Shown: piece after piece, positions 1 to 8,581 of the stretch | How the letters are laid out: every line of letters begins with the position of its first letter | Position numbering within the stretch: position 1 is the first letter of the stretch | From: Streptomyces kaniharaensis | Lineage (GTDB): Bacteria; Actinomycetota; Actinomycetes; Streptomycetales; Streptomycetaceae | Direction of reading: 5' to 3' | Length of the DNA stretch: 64,000 nucleotides | NCBI RefSeq assembly: GCF_009569385.1 | Contig: NZ_WBOF01000001.1 | Location: forward strand, 5,123,501 to 5,187,500 | Made by a program: the position numbers and the translations under genes | Notes under the pieces: generated by a model | Told to the model about the DNA's origin: nothing | The model's input: only the letters and a program-made list of their open reading frames with translations | Database searches by the model: none

Positions 1-318
1 GCCGGTCAGCCAGGCGTCGGCCCGCAGTGCGGCCAGGTGCTCCTCGCCCCGCCCGCCGACCAAGCCCGCGGCGGCCACCCGGGACCCGGCCAGCTGGAGC
101 GCCACCCCCTCGACGTTCGGAGCAAGGTGACGGAACAGCAATCCGCCCGTTCCCACGGGCAGCAGGGCGCCGAGCGTGAGCAGCAGGCCCGCCCACGCCG
201 GTACGGCGGGCCGACGGACGGCAGGATCGGTGCGCCGAGCCCATGTCAGCAGCCGATTGAGGCCACGCTCGGGCGGTGCCTTGAGGGCCGCCGTCCTTTG
301 AGCCGTCGTCGCCGTCAT
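1..318 (-). CDS. Membrane protein of unknown function, N-terminal part
   Basis: The gene begins at an ATG on the complementary strand (318-316) and is cut by the window edge after 106 codons. The protein starts MTATTAQRTAALKAPPERG. It has a basic, hydrophilic first 40 residues and then one clear membrane segment at about residues 45-65 (AWAGLLLTLGALLPVGTGG). After that comes a stretch ending ADAWLTG, where a second helix may begin outside the window. A GGTGG element lies just upstream. I do not recognise the family. It is divergent from the pyrimidine operon, with about 420 nt between the two starts. Confidence 0.6.
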   Translation of the reverse strand, partial: MTATTAQRTAALKAPPERGLNRLLTWARRTDPAVRRPAVPAWAGLLLTLGALLPVGTGGLLFRHLAPNVEGVALQLAGSRVAAAGLVGGRGEEHLAALRADAWLTG

Positions 319-590
319 GTCCACCACCCCCTGTCCGGGCCCGCGACCCGGGCGATGTCGCTCTGCGCTGCCGCCCGGTGACCGTCCGCGGCGGCGTCCA
401 CGCGCCCTTTACCCCGCGGGGCCCGATCCCGCACACCGAACGCCCTGTTTCACTCGAATGAGTAAGGAGCGCACTCGCGGGGTAGATGACCGTTTCATCC
501 CATCCAGGAGGACCCGCGTGTCCGCGTAACAGGATCGCCCCGGACGCGTTGCGTCCAACGTATTGTCAGGCCACCAAGGCCCGGCCTACG
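319..590. other. Divergent intergenic region, first part
   Basis: No gene is apparent between the left membrane protein and the repeat cluster upstream of the nitrilase-family gene. An imperfect dyad, CACTCGAATGAG, occurs near 451-462. Nothing else could be assigned. Confidence 0.4.
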
Positions 591-660
591 GTCTACAGAT
601 CGCTTTCTACGCACGTAGACAGTGCGTGCGTGGACCAGCACCGCCGACCAGCCTGTAGAC
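591..660. promoter_or_regulatory. Cluster of TCTAC/GTAGA inverted repeats (candidate operators)
   Basis: GTCTACAG (591-598) is mirrored by CTGTAGAC (653-660). Between them lies a tight dyad TCTACG-CA-CGTAGA (606-619). Four related half-sites within 70 nt, ending about 80 nt before the first gene of the pyrimidine operon, suggest binding of a dedicated regulator. The regulator is not visible in this window. Confidence 0.45.
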
Positions 661-742
661 CCGCAGGCGAGATCCACCCCGTCAACCATCGGACCGCCGA
701 CCCGACCCCCAACGGCCGGGCCGCGGAGTTGCGGAGGTACCC

Positions 743-1585
743 ATGTCGCAGATCGTCCGTGCCGCGCTCGTCCAGACCCGCTGGACCGGCGACCAGGAGA
801 GCATGATCGCCCTCCACGAGCGGTACGCCCGAGAGGCCGCCGCCCAGGGCGCGAAGATCATCGGCTTCCAGGAGGTCTTCAACTCCCCCTACTTCTGCCA
901 GGTCCAGGAGCCCGAGCACTACCGCTGGGCCGAGCCCGTCCCCGACGGTCCCACCGTCCGCCGGATGCAGGACCTCGCGCGCGAACTCGGCCTCGTCATC
1001 GTCGTCCCGGTCTACGAGGAGGAACAGACCGGGATCTACTACAACACCGCCGCCGTCATCGACGCCGACGGCAGCTACCTCGGCAAGTACCGCAAGCACC
1101 ACATCCCGCAGGTCAAGGGCTTCTGGGAGAAGTACTACTTCAAGCCCGGCAACCTCGGCTGGCCGGTCTTCGACACCGCCGTCGGCCGGGTCGGCGTCTA
1201 CATCTGCTACGACCGCCACTTCCCCGAGGGCTGGCGCGCCCTCGGCCTCGCCGGCGCCCAGATCGTCTACAACCCCTCCGCCACCAGCCGGGGTCTCTCC
1301 GCCTACCTATGGCAGCTCGAACAGCCCGCCGCCGCCGTCGCCAACGAGTACTTCATCGCCGCCATCAACCGCGTCGGCACCGAGGAGTACGGCGACAACG
1401 ACTTCTACGGCACCTCCTACTTCGTCGACCCGCGCGGCCAGTTCGTCGGCGACGTCGCCTCCGACAAGGAGGAGGAACTCGTCGTCCGCGACCTCGACCT
1501 CGGCCTGATCGAGGAGGTCCGCCAGCAGTGGGCGTTCTACCGCGACCGCCGCCCCGACGCCTACGGGCCGCTCGGCGAGGCGTGA
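743..1585 (+). CDS. Nitrilase-family amidohydrolase, probable beta-ureidopropionase
   Basis: This 280-residue protein is a carbon-nitrogen hydrolase. The catalytic triad is visible: Glu44 in GFQEVF, Lys118 in YRKHHIPQ and Cys155 in YICYDRHFPEG. Family members of this type hydrolyse N-carbamoyl-beta-amino acids, the last step of reductive pyrimidine breakdown, or N-carbamoylputrescine. The gene 11 nt downstream encodes a dihydropyrimidinase, whose product is an N-carbamoyl-beta-amino acid, which favours beta-ureidopropionase here. It is the first gene of a four-gene operon and probably cytosolic. The ATG at 743 follows GCGGAGGT with suitable spacing. N-carbamoyl-D-amino-acid hydrolase activity is an alternative. 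Confidence 0.85.
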   Translation: MSQIVRAALVQTRWTGDQESMIALHERYAREAAAQGAKIIGFQEVFNSPYFCQVQEPEHYRWAEPVPDGPTVRRMQDLARELGLVIVVPVYEEEQTGIYYNTAAVIDADGSYLGKYRKHHIPQVKGFWEKYYFKPGNLGWPVFDTAVGRVGVYICYDRHFPEGWRALGLAGAQIVYNPSATSRGLSAYLWQLEQPAAAVANEYFIAAINRVGTEEYGDNDFYGTSYFVDPRGQFVGDVASDKEEELVVRDLDLGLIEEVRQQWAFYRDRRPDAYGPLGEA

Positions 1586-1596
1586 GGAGCACCCCG

Positions 1597-3027
1597 ATGA
1601 CCACCCGCGACCCGAACGCGCGCACCGTCATCCGCGGCGGCCTCGTCATCACCGCCGCCGACGAACTCCACGCCGACGTCCTCATCGAGGGCGAACGCGT
1701 CGCCGCCCTCGCCACCACGGGCAGCGCCGCCGCCGAGGCCTGGACCGCCGACACCGTCATCGACGCCACCGGCCACTACGTCATCCCCGGCGGCGTCGAC
1801 GCGCACACCCACATGGAACTGCCCTTCGGCGGCACCGCGGCCTCCGACACCTTCGAGACCGGCACCCGCGCCGCCGCGTGGGGCGGCACCACCACGATCG
1901 TCGACTTCGCCGTCCAGCCCGTCGGCGCGTCCCTGCGCGAGGGCCTGGACGCCTGGCACGCCAAGGCCGACGGCAACTGCGCCATCGACTACGCCTTCCA
2001 CACCATCGTCTCCGACGTGAACGACGGCGTCCTCAAGGAGATGGACGCGCTCGTCGACTCCGGCGAATCCACCTCCTTCAAGCTGTTCATGGCCTACCCC
2101 GGCGTCTTCTACAGCGACGACGGCCGCATCCTGCGCGCCATGCAGCGCGGCGCCGCCAACGGCGGGCTGATCATGATGCACGCCGAGAACGGCATCGCCA
2201 TCGACGTCCTCGTCGAACAGGCCCTCGCCGCCGGGCACACCGCCCCCCGCTACCACGGCGAGGTCCGCCGGGAACTCCTCGAAGCCGAGGCCACCCACCG
2301 CGCCATCAAACTCGCCCAGGTGGCCGGCAGCCCGCTCTACGTCGTCCACGTCTCCGCCGCCTCCGCCCTCGCCGAACTCGCCCAGGCCCGCGACGCAGGC
2401 CTCAACGTTTTCGGCGAGACCTGCCCGCAGTACCTGTTCCTCTCCACCGACAACCTCGCCGAGACCGGCGCCGACGGCTTCGAGGGCGCCAAGTACGTGT
2501 GCAGCACGCCGCTTCGGCCGCGCGAGCACCAGGCGGCGCTGTGGCGCGGACTGCGGGCCAACGACCTCCAGGTCGTCTCCACCGACCACTGCCCGTTCTG
2601 TTTCGCCGGCCAGAAGGAGCTCGGCCGCGGCGACTTCTCGAAGATCCCCAACGGCCTGCCCGGCGTGGAGAACCGGATGGACCTGCTCCACCAGGCCGTC
2701 GTCGACGGACACATCACCCGCCGCCGCTGGATCGAGATCGCCTGCACCACACCGGCCCGGATGTTCGGCCTGCACCCGCGCAAGGGCACCATCACGCCAG
2801 GCGCGGACGCCGACATCGTCGTCTACGACCCCACCGCGGTGCAGACCGTCTCCGCCGCCACCCACCACATGAACGTCGACTACTCGGCCTACGAGGGACG
2901 CCAACTCGCAGGTCGTGCGCGGACGGTGCTTTCGCGCGGCACCGTCGTCCTCGACGACGGCACCTGGCTCGGCCGGGCCGGACACGGCGCCTTCCAGCGG
3001 CGCGACACCTGCCAGTACCTCACCTGA
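1597..3027 (+). CDS. hydA: Dihydropyrimidinase (D-hydantoinase)
   Basis: This 476-residue cyclic amidohydrolase opens dihydropyrimidine or hydantoin rings to N-carbamoyl amino acids. The binuclear metal site is visible: His70 and His72 in GVDAHTHMELP, the lysine expected to be carbamylated at about 162 (TSFKLFMAYPG), His195 (MMHAENG), a histidine in YVVHVSA and the aspartate of STDHCPF. The length is typical of the family. The ATG at 1597 is preceded by GTGAGGAGC, 11 nt after the upstream stop. Its product is the expected substrate of the preceding amidohydrolase, so the two probably act in sequence in the cytosol. Confidence 0.93.
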   Translation: MTTRDPNARTVIRGGLVITAADELHADVLIEGERVAALATTGSAAAEAWTADTVIDATGHYVIPGGVDAHTHMELPFGGTAASDTFETGTRAAAWGGTTTIVDFAVQPVGASLREGLDAWHAKADGNCAIDYAFHTIVSDVNDGVLKEMDALVDSGESTSFKLFMAYPGVFYSDDGRILRAMQRGAANGGLIMMHAENGIAIDVLVEQALAAGHTAPRYHGEVRRELLEAEATHRAIKLAQVAGSPLYVVHVSAASALAELAQARDAGLNVFGETCPQYLFLSTDNLAETGADGFEGAKYVCSTPLRPREHQAALWRGLRANDLQVVSTDHCPFCFAGQKELGRGDFSKIPNGLPGVENRMDLLHQAVVDGHITRRRWIEIACTTPARMFGLHPRKGTITPGADADIVVYDPTAVQTVSAATHHMNVDYSAYEGRQLAGRARTVLSRGTVVLDDGTWLGRAGHGAFQRRDTCQYLT

Positions 3028-3075
3028 CGGCTACAGACCAGCCTCCGCCACGCCTCACTCTCCCCGGAGCCACTC

Positions 3076-4089
3076 ATGGACATCGGCCTCGTCCTGCAGA
3101 CCGACCCGCCCGCCCGCCTGCTCATCGACCGGATGATCCGCGCCGAACAGGCCGGATTCAGCTACGGCTGGACCTTCGACTCCTGCGTCCTGTGGCAGGA
3201 GCCCTTCGTCATCTACAGCCGCATCCTCGCCGAGACGCAGCGCCTGACCGTCGGCCCGATGGTCACCAACCCCTCCACCCGCACCTGGGAGGTCACCGCC
3301 TCCCTGTTCGCCACCCTCAACGACATGTACGGCAACCGCACCGTCTGCGGCATCGGCCGCGGTGACTCCGCCATGCGCGTCGCCGGACGCCACCCCGCCA
3401 CGCTCGACCGGCTCTCCCAAGCCATGCGCGTCATCAAGGAGTTGGCCGAGGGGCGCACCGTCGAGGTCGACGGCACCGAGATGCACCTGCCCTGGGTGCG
3501 CCCCGGAGGTTCGCTGCCGGTCTGGATGGGCGCGTACGGGCCGAAGGCGCTGGCACTGACGGGCCATCAAGCTGATGGTTTCATCCTTCAGTTGGCCGAT
3601 CCGTACCTCACCGAGTTCATGATCAAGGCGGTACGCTCCGCCGCCGCCGAAGCCGGCCGGGACCCGGAGGCCCTCACCATCTGCGTCGCCGCCCCCGCCT
3701 ACGTCACCGCCGACGACTCGCCCGCCGCACTCGCCCACGCCCGCGAGCAGTGCCGCTGGTTCGGCGGCATGGTCGGCAACCACGTCGCCGACCTGGTCAG
3801 CCACTACGGCGAGCACTCGGACCTCGTCCCCGACGCCCTCACCGACTACATCAAGGGCCGCCAGGGCTATGACTACAGCCACCACGGCCGGGCCGGGAAC
3901 CCCGACACCACCTTCGTCCCGGACGGGATCGTCGACCGCTTCTGCCTCATCGGGCCCGCGGACGCGCAACTCGCCCGCCTCGAACAGCTCCGCTCGCTCG
4001 GCGTCGACCAGTTCGCCGTCTACGCCATGCACGACGCCGTCGAGACCACCATCGACGCCTACGGAGCCGACGTCATCCCGCACCTGTGA
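3076..4089 (+). CDS. LLM-class F420/flavin-dependent oxidoreductase
   Basis: This 337-residue luciferase-like monooxygenase-fold (TIM barrel) protein begins MDIGLVLQTDPPARL and contains the family segments GWTFDS, VGPMVTNPSTR and VCGIGRGDSAMR. It resembles the F420-dependent oxidoreductase subgroup often found beside dihydropyrimidinase genes. Placement between hydantoinase and permease suggests it acts on a pyrimidine or hydantoin intermediate, but the reaction is inferred only. The ATG at 3076 follows CCCCGGAGCCACTC. A short tandem repeat begins at the stop codon. Confidence 0.8.
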   Translation: MDIGLVLQTDPPARLLIDRMIRAEQAGFSYGWTFDSCVLWQEPFVIYSRILAETQRLTVGPMVTNPSTRTWEVTASLFATLNDMYGNRTVCGIGRGDSAMRVAGRHPATLDRLSQAMRVIKELAEGRTVEVDGTEMHLPWVRPGGSLPVWMGAYGPKALALTGHQADGFILQLADPYLTEFMIKAVRSAAAEAGRDPEALTICVAAPAYVTADDSPAALAHAREQCRWFGGMVGNHVADLVSHYGEHSDLVPDALTDYIKGRQGYDYSHHGRAGNPDTTFVPDGIVDRFCLIGPADAQLARLEQLRSLGVDQFAVYAMHDAVETTIDAYGADVIPHL

Positions 4090-4130
4090 TCGTGCGTCAT
4101 CGATCGCGCGTCAATCGATCGCACGTCATC
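4088..4130 (+). repeat. Tandem 14/15/14-nt repeat at a stop codon
   Basis: Three units, GATCGTGCGTCATC, GATCGCGCGTCAATC and GATCGCACGTCATC, run head to tail. They begin inside the TGA stop of the oxidoreductase gene and end shortly before the permease start. They do not form a convincing terminator. Confidence 0.75.
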
Positions 4131-4161
4131 GTTCGTGTTCGTGACAGACGGGAGCGTGCCC

Positions 4162-5676
4162 ATGGCCGACACCACGACCACCGACGGCAGACAGCGGCAG
4201 CACCCTGACGGCCGGGTCGAACTCGACCCGGCCTCGGGGGAGTTGCCCCCCAACGGATTCACCAACGACGACCTGCGGCCCGTCCCGGTGGAGCGGCGCA
4301 CCTGGACCACCTACAACTTCCTCGCGCTCTGGGTCGGCATGGCCCACAACATCCCGTCCTGGACGCTCGCCTCGGGCCTCGTCGCGCTCGGCATGGACTG
4401 GAAACAGGCCGTGCTCACCATTGCCCTGGCCAACCTGATCGTGCTCGTGCCGATGCTGCTCACCGGCCATGCCGGCACCAAGTACGGGATCCCGTTCCCG
4501 GTGTTCGCCCGCGCCTCCTTCGGGCTGCGCGGCGCCAACCTGCCCGCCCTGGTGCGGGCGGCCGTGGCGTGCGCCTGGTTCGGCATCCAGACATGGATCG
4601 GAGGCGAGGGCATCTTCCTCCTCGCGGGCAAGCTGCTCGGCGAATCCTGGCGCACGGCAGGGGAGATCGGCGGCTACCCGTGGACACAGTGGCTGTCGTT
4701 CCTGGTCTTCTGGCTGATCGAGATGGCCATCATCGCCCGGGGGATGGAGACACTGCGGCGCTTCGAGAACTGGGCCGCGCCGTTCGTCATCGTCGGCGCG
4801 CTCGCGCTGCTCGTGTGGATGACCGTCAAGGCGGGCGGCTTCGGTCCGCTGCTCGACCAGCCGTCCAAGCTGGGCTGGGGCGAAAGCTTCTGGAAGGTCT
4901 TCTTCCCGGCACTGATGGGCATGATCGGGTTCTGGTCCACCCTCTCGCTCAACATCCCCGACTTCACCCGCTTCGGCGGCAGCCAGCGCGCCCAGATCCG
5001 CGGACAGGCGCTCGGCCTGCCGACGACGATGACGCTGTTCGCACTGCTGTCCGTGCTGGTCACGTCCGGCTCGCAGGCCGTCTACGGCAAGCCGGTGTGG
5101 GACCCGATCCAGCTCGCCGCGAAGATGGAGAGTACGGTCGGCATCCTGTTCGCGCTGTTCACCGTCTTGGTCGCGACGCTGTCGGTGAACATCGCCGCCA
5201 ACGTCGTCTCGCCGGCGTACGACCTCGCCAACCTGTTGCCCAGGCTCGTCAACTTCCGTACGGGGGCGCTTGTTACGGGTGTGGTCGGGATCGCGATCTT
5301 CCCGTGGAAGCTGATCTCCGACCCACACGTGTACATCTTCACCTGGCTGGGCGTGGTCGGCGGGCTGCTCGGCACGGTCGCCGGGGTCCTCATCGCCGAC
5401 TACTGGGTGCTGCGGCGCACCCGGCTCCAACTCGCCGAGCTGTACCGGCCGGGCGGGGCGTACTGGTACCGGGGCGGGTGGAACTGGCGGGCCGTGGCGG
5501 CGCTGGTGGCCGGCGGCGTGCTCGCGGTCGGCGGCTCGTACGGCGGACCCTTTCCGGCGGGCGGGCTGCTGCCGGCGCTCAAGCCGCTGGCCGACTACGG
5601 GTGGGCGGTCGGGTTCGGGGTGGCGTTCGTGCTGTATGCGGCGCTCGGCTGGGGGAGACGGGCGGGGGCGGACTGA
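4162..5676 (+). CDS. NCS1-family nucleobase:cation symporter
   Basis: This 504-residue integral membrane permease has about 12 hydrophobic segments. NCS1 hallmarks are visible near the N-terminus: FTNDDLRPVPVERRTWTTYNF, WVGMAHN and a stretch ending ANLIVLVPMLLTGHAGTKYGIPF. The family imports uracil, allantoin, hydantoins or other nucleobase-like rings with Na+ or H+. Together with the three upstream genes it would supply substrate to the pathway. ATG 4162 is chosen over GTG 4135 because GGGAG lies 7 nt upstream. A heptamer palindrome begins at the stop codon. Confidence 0.92.
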   Translation: MADTTTTDGRQRQHPDGRVELDPASGELPPNGFTNDDLRPVPVERRTWTTYNFLALWVGMAHNIPSWTLASGLVALGMDWKQAVLTIALANLIVLVPMLLTGHAGTKYGIPFPVFARASFGLRGANLPALVRAAVACAWFGIQTWIGGEGIFLLAGKLLGESWRTAGEIGGYPWTQWLSFLVFWLIEMAIIARGMETLRRFENWAAPFVIVGALALLVWMTVKAGGFGPLLDQPSKLGWGESFWKVFFPALMGMIGFWSTLSLNIPDFTRFGGSQRAQIRGQALGLPTTMTLFALLSVLVTSGSQAVYGKPVWDPIQLAAKMESTVGILFALFTVLVATLSVNIAANVVSPAYDLANLLPRLVNFRTGALVTGVVGIAIFPWKLISDPHVYIFTWLGVVGGLLGTVAGVLIADYWVLRRTRLQLAELYRPGGAYWYRGGWNWRAVAALVAGGVLAVGGSYGGPFPAGGLLPALKPLADYGWAVGFGVAFVLYAALGWGRRAGAD

Positions 5677-5746
5677 CGGGGAACAACTGACAGCTGACAG
5701 ATTTCGAAATCTGTTATCTGTCGGCTGTCAGTTGTCATTCGCCGCC
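5674..5746. repeat. Heptamer palindrome, copy 1
   Basis: The copy starts on the TGA of the permease gene. The core is a perfect 18-nt palindrome, ACAGATTTCGAAATCTGT (5697-5714). Outside it are heptamers such as TGACAGC and TGACAGA, and the right arm has one more heptamer than the left. It lies between convergent genes and could act as a bidirectional terminator. It is much more AT-rich than its surroundings. Confidence 0.9.
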
Positions 5747-5786
5747 AGGCATCCGTGAGGCCCGCGACCCTGGATCCGCGGGGCGT

Positions 5787-7025
5787 TCAGCCCACGAGCC
5801 GGTCGATCGCGCCGAGGACCTTCGCGGTGCCGTCCTCGGCGGCCAGGGTGGCGGCCACCGATGCGGCGCGGTCGCGGTAGCGGGGGTCGTCGAGGGCCTG
5901 GCGGATCGCGGTGGCCAGGCGGTCGGCAGTGAGGCCGCGGAGTGGGACCGGGCCCGGGGAGACACCGAGGCTGGCCAGGCGGGCGGACCAGAACGGGGCG
6001 TCCAGCTGGGCGGGCACCGGGATGGCGGGCGTGCCGCTGCGGAGGGCGGCCGCGGTGGTGCCCGCGCCCGCGTGGTGGACCACGGCGGCCACGCGCGGGA
6101 AGAGCCACTCGTGCGGGACGTCGCCGATGGTGAGGACGTCATCGGTGTCCCCGGCGACGAGCCCGCTCCAGCCCGATTGGAGGATGGCGCGCACCCGGGC
6201 GGCCCGGACGGCCGTGAGGACGGTGGCGGTGAGCCGTTCGGGGTCTGGCACGACGAGACTGCCGAAGCCGACGAAGACCGGCGGCGGTCCGGCGGCGAGG
6301 AAGTCCAGCAGCCGGGCCGGCGGTTGCCACTGCGGCTCGTGGGGCGGCCACCAGTACCCGGCGACGTCCAGGTTCGGGTGCCAGTCGGCCGGACGCGGGA
6401 TGACGGCGGCCGAGAACCCGTGCAGGACCGGGTGGTTGCGCCGGGCGTGGGCGATGCGGCGCGGCGGCAGGCCGAGGCGGCGGCGCAGCGCGCGGACGGC
6501 GGGTGCGAACAGCTGGTCGGCGGCGGCCTGTACGGCTCGGCCGGCGAGCAGGTTGCCGGGGCCGCCGAGGGAGCGTGTGCCGGTGACGGCGGGCGCGAAC
6601 TCGCGGGTGGGCGCGAGCGGTTGGAGGAACAGCCCCATGCTGGGGATGCCCGCGGCCTCGGCGGCGACCTGGCCGAGTGCGGTGGTGGTGCTCGTGGTGA
6701 GCAGGAGGTCGGTGCCTAGCGCGGTGGCGTCGGCGATGCCGTCCCCGAGCGCGGGCATGAACCGCCGTCCCAGGCGGATGACTTGGAGCACCACGCCTGG
6801 TCCGCCTCCAGCCTCGAGGAGGCGTTGTCCGTGGGTGGAGGCGAGTTCGGAGCGCGGGTCGACCGGCAGCGGGCGGAATTCGAGCCCGGCGGCGCGGATC
6901 GAGTCGGCGAAGGTGGTGTGGGTGGCGACGGCCACCTGATGGCCGGCCGCCCGGAGGCGGGTGCCGAGGCCGGTGAAGGGGGCCACGTCGCCCCGGGATC
7001 CGGCGGCGGCGAGCAGGATGTGCAT
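5787..7025 (-). CDS. GT1-family glycosyltransferase (MGT/sterol-glucosyltransferase-like)
   Basis: This 412-residue UDP-glycosyltransferase-like protein uses a nucleotide sugar to glycosylate a small molecule. The N-terminal acceptor domain opens MHILLAAAGSRGDVAPFTGLG. The C-terminal donor-binding motif is VVHHAGAGTTAAALRSGTPA followed by IPVPAQLDAPFW, which matches the family's HHGGAGT...P...DQ..W pattern with the usual Gln as Leu-Asp. The acceptor cannot be told: glycolipid, macrolide inactivation and sterol-like compounds are all possible. The ATG at 7025 was chosen because the family signature begins there. It stands alone, convergent with the permease. Confidence 0.85.
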   Translation of the reverse strand: MHILLAAAGSRGDVAPFTGLGTRLRAAGHQVAVATHTTFADSIRAAGLEFRPLPVDPRSELASTHGQRLLEAGGGPGVVLQVIRLGRRFMPALGDGIADATALGTDLLLTTSTTTALGQVAAEAAGIPSMGLFLQPLAPTREFAPAVTGTRSLGGPGNLLAGRAVQAAADQLFAPAVRALRRRLGLPPRRIAHARRNHPVLHGFSAAVIPRPADWHPNLDVAGYWWPPHEPQWQPPARLLDFLAAGPPPVFVGFGSLVVPDPERLTATVLTAVRAARVRAILQSGWSGLVAGDTDDVLTIGDVPHEWLFPRVAAVVHHAGAGTTAAALRSGTPAIPVPAQLDAPFWSARLASLGVSPGPVPLRGLTADRLATAIRQALDDPRYRDRAASVAATLAAEDGTAKVLGAIDRLVG

Positions 7026-7182
7026 GGCCGCAGTATCCCCATGGCCGGGCGCTGCGGTGAGGGTGCCACGCCCGGCGGCGGTCCTGGGTCGCTCCTCCGT
7101 GGCGGCCGGAACCGGTGGGCGGGAGCCGGCGTCCTTCGAGGCAGGGCGGACGGGGTCGTCGCGCCGATGACAGGAGAGACGT

Positions 7183-7449
7183 ATGAGCATCATCGCGTGG
7201 ATCGTGCTGGGCCTGATAGCGGGGGCCCTGGCCAAGCTGCTGCTGCCGGGGAAGGACCCGGGCGGCCTGATCGTGACCACCCTGATCGGCATCGCCGGGT
7301 CGTTCATCGGTGGCTGGATCTCCTCGCATTTCCTGCACCGGCCGGTGACGGCGCACTTCTTCGACCTGGCCACCTGGGGGTCGGCGATCGGTGGCGCGCT
7401 GGTGCTGCTGATCGTCTACCGGCTGCTGTTCGGCAACTCCCGGCGCTGA
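7183..7449 (+). CDS. GlsB/YeaQ/YmgE-family small membrane protein
   Basis: This 88-residue protein has three hydrophobic segments: MSIIAWIVLGLIAGALAKL, LIVTTLIGIAGSFIGGWI and AIGGALVLLIVYRLLF. The pattern LGLIAGALAKLLLPGKDPGG is characteristic of the transglycosylase-associated (YeaQ) family, linked to general stress responses. The molecular role is unknown. ATG 7183 follows AGGAGAGACGT. It is a single-gene unit with a strong hairpin immediately after the stop. Confidence 0.88.
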   Translation: MSIIAWIVLGLIAGALAKLLLPGKDPGGLIVTTLIGIAGSFIGGWISSHFLHRPVTAHFFDLATWGSAIGGALVLLIVYRLLFGNSRR

Positions 7450-7450
7450 G

Positions 7451-7485
7451 GCGGCCCGAGGCCGGCCGAAGGCTCCTCGGGCCGC
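7451..7485. terminator. Hairpin terminator between convergent genes
   Basis: GCGGCCCGAGG (7451-7461) pairs with CCTCGGGCCGC (7475-7485) around a 13-nt loop. It starts 2 nt after the upstream stop codon. No T-run follows, as is usual in actinomycetes. Confidence 0.75.
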
Positions 7486-7505
7486 GCGGGACCGGTTCGG
7501 TCCGC

Positions 7506-8423
7506 TCAGAGCGCCGTCGACACCTCGCCGACCCAGTCGGGCAGGTCCTCGCGGGCTGCCAGCCAGGGCGCCGGAACGCCGGCGAGTCCGGTCCGGGCAG
7601 CGACCACACCGGCGGCGATGGCGCAGGTGGTGTCCTTGTCGCCCCAGCCCTCCAGGGTGTGCCACAGGGCGTCGGGCAGCGAGTCCAGGTGCCCGGCGGC
7701 GGACCAGAGCGCGAACGGGACGGTGTCCGGGGCGGACAGCAACAGGCCCGATCCGAGCACGTTCGAGGCCTGCCGGACGCTGGTGTGCTCGGGCAGCCGG
7801 GCGGCGATCCGCAGGCCGGACCGGACGTCGCCGTCCGACAGCCGTCCGGCGACCTCGGTCAGCAACTCGGCCCGGGTCGGCGGGGTTTCGCCCCGACTGC
7901 GGGCGGCGAGTGCCGCCGCGAGGGCGACGGCCACCGCACCGGCGACCGCCTCGGGGTGGAAGTGCGTGGTGAGTGCCTGGAGTTCGGCCTGCCGGGCGAC
8001 CGCGTCCAGGTCGTCCGCGAACCAGGCGCCGAGCGGGGCGACTCGCATGGCCGTGCCGTTGCCGTACGAGCCCTGACCGCCGAACTGGCCCGAGGTGACG
8101 GCCCGCCAGTCCTCGCCGCGGCCGATCTCGCGCAGCACCCGGTGCATCGACGGGCCGTACTTGCGCCCGTACTCGGCGGTGTACTCCTCGGCGAACTCCC
8201 GGGCCAGCACGTCCTGCCGGACCTCGCCGTGGGTGTGCAGGTGGCGGACGAGGACGAGCGCCATCGCGGTGTCGTCCGTCCAGTGCCAGGGCGCGGGGCG
8301 GATTTGGCGGGTGGCCAGGGCGGCGGGCGCCTCGTCCAACCGGACCGAGAACCATCGGTCGCCGAAAGCGTCGCCGAGGGCGAGCCCTTGCAGGCTGTCC
8401 AGGACGGTACCGGCCGCGCGCAT
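7506..8423 (-). CDS. ADP-ribosylglycohydrolase family protein
   Basis: This 305-residue all-alpha ARH/DraG-type hydrolase removes ADP-ribose from proteins or related substrates. Family motifs are in order: GLALGDAFGDRW near the N-terminus, the metal ligands WTDDTAMALVL, GNGTAMRVAPLG in the middle and the second metal cluster GDKDTTCAIAAG near the C-terminus. ATG 8423 is preferred because GGAGG lies 5 nt upstream. An upstream in-frame TTG at 8435 is less likely. No transferase partner gene is nearby, so the target is unknown. Confidence 0.9.
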   Translation of the reverse strand: MRAAGTVLDSLQGLALGDAFGDRWFSVRLDEAPAALATRQIRPAPWHWTDDTAMALVLVRHLHTHGEVRQDVLAREFAEEYTAEYGRKYGPSMHRVLREIGRGEDWRAVTSGQFGGQGSYGNGTAMRVAPLGAWFADDLDAVARQAELQALTTHFHPEAVAGAVAVALAAALAARSRGETPPTRAELLTEVAGRLSDGDVRSGLRIAARLPEHTSVRQASNVLGSGLLLSAPDTVPFALWSAAGHLDSLPDALWHTLEGWGDKDTTCAIAAGVVAARTGLAGVPAPWLAAREDLPDWVGEVSTAL

Positions 8424-8581
8424 GTCATCCTCCAAGTGAGACCAACTGTGCGCAGCAGTCTGCCGGGCGACCGGCCCGGCCGGCGACCGGATTTTTGCTC
8501 CGATGTCGGCGCCGGCGTTTCAACGTGGGCTGTCCGGCGAACGGTTGGGCCGCGGAGCAGTGATCGGCGGCCGGCCGGCCG

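Noticed and set aside
622..1596. Upstream extension of the dihydropyrimidinase frame to an earlier start
   Set aside because: It would overlap the whole nitrilase-family gene, and the translated sequence is Arg-rich nonsense. ATG 1597 has a proper ribosome site.
1561..2985. A 474-codon open frame on the - strand opposite dihydropyrimidinase
   Set aside because: It is a shadow of the real gene. It is rich in Gly/Val/Asp low-complexity sequence and has no ribosome site. Similar long antisense frames in many places come from the high GC content.
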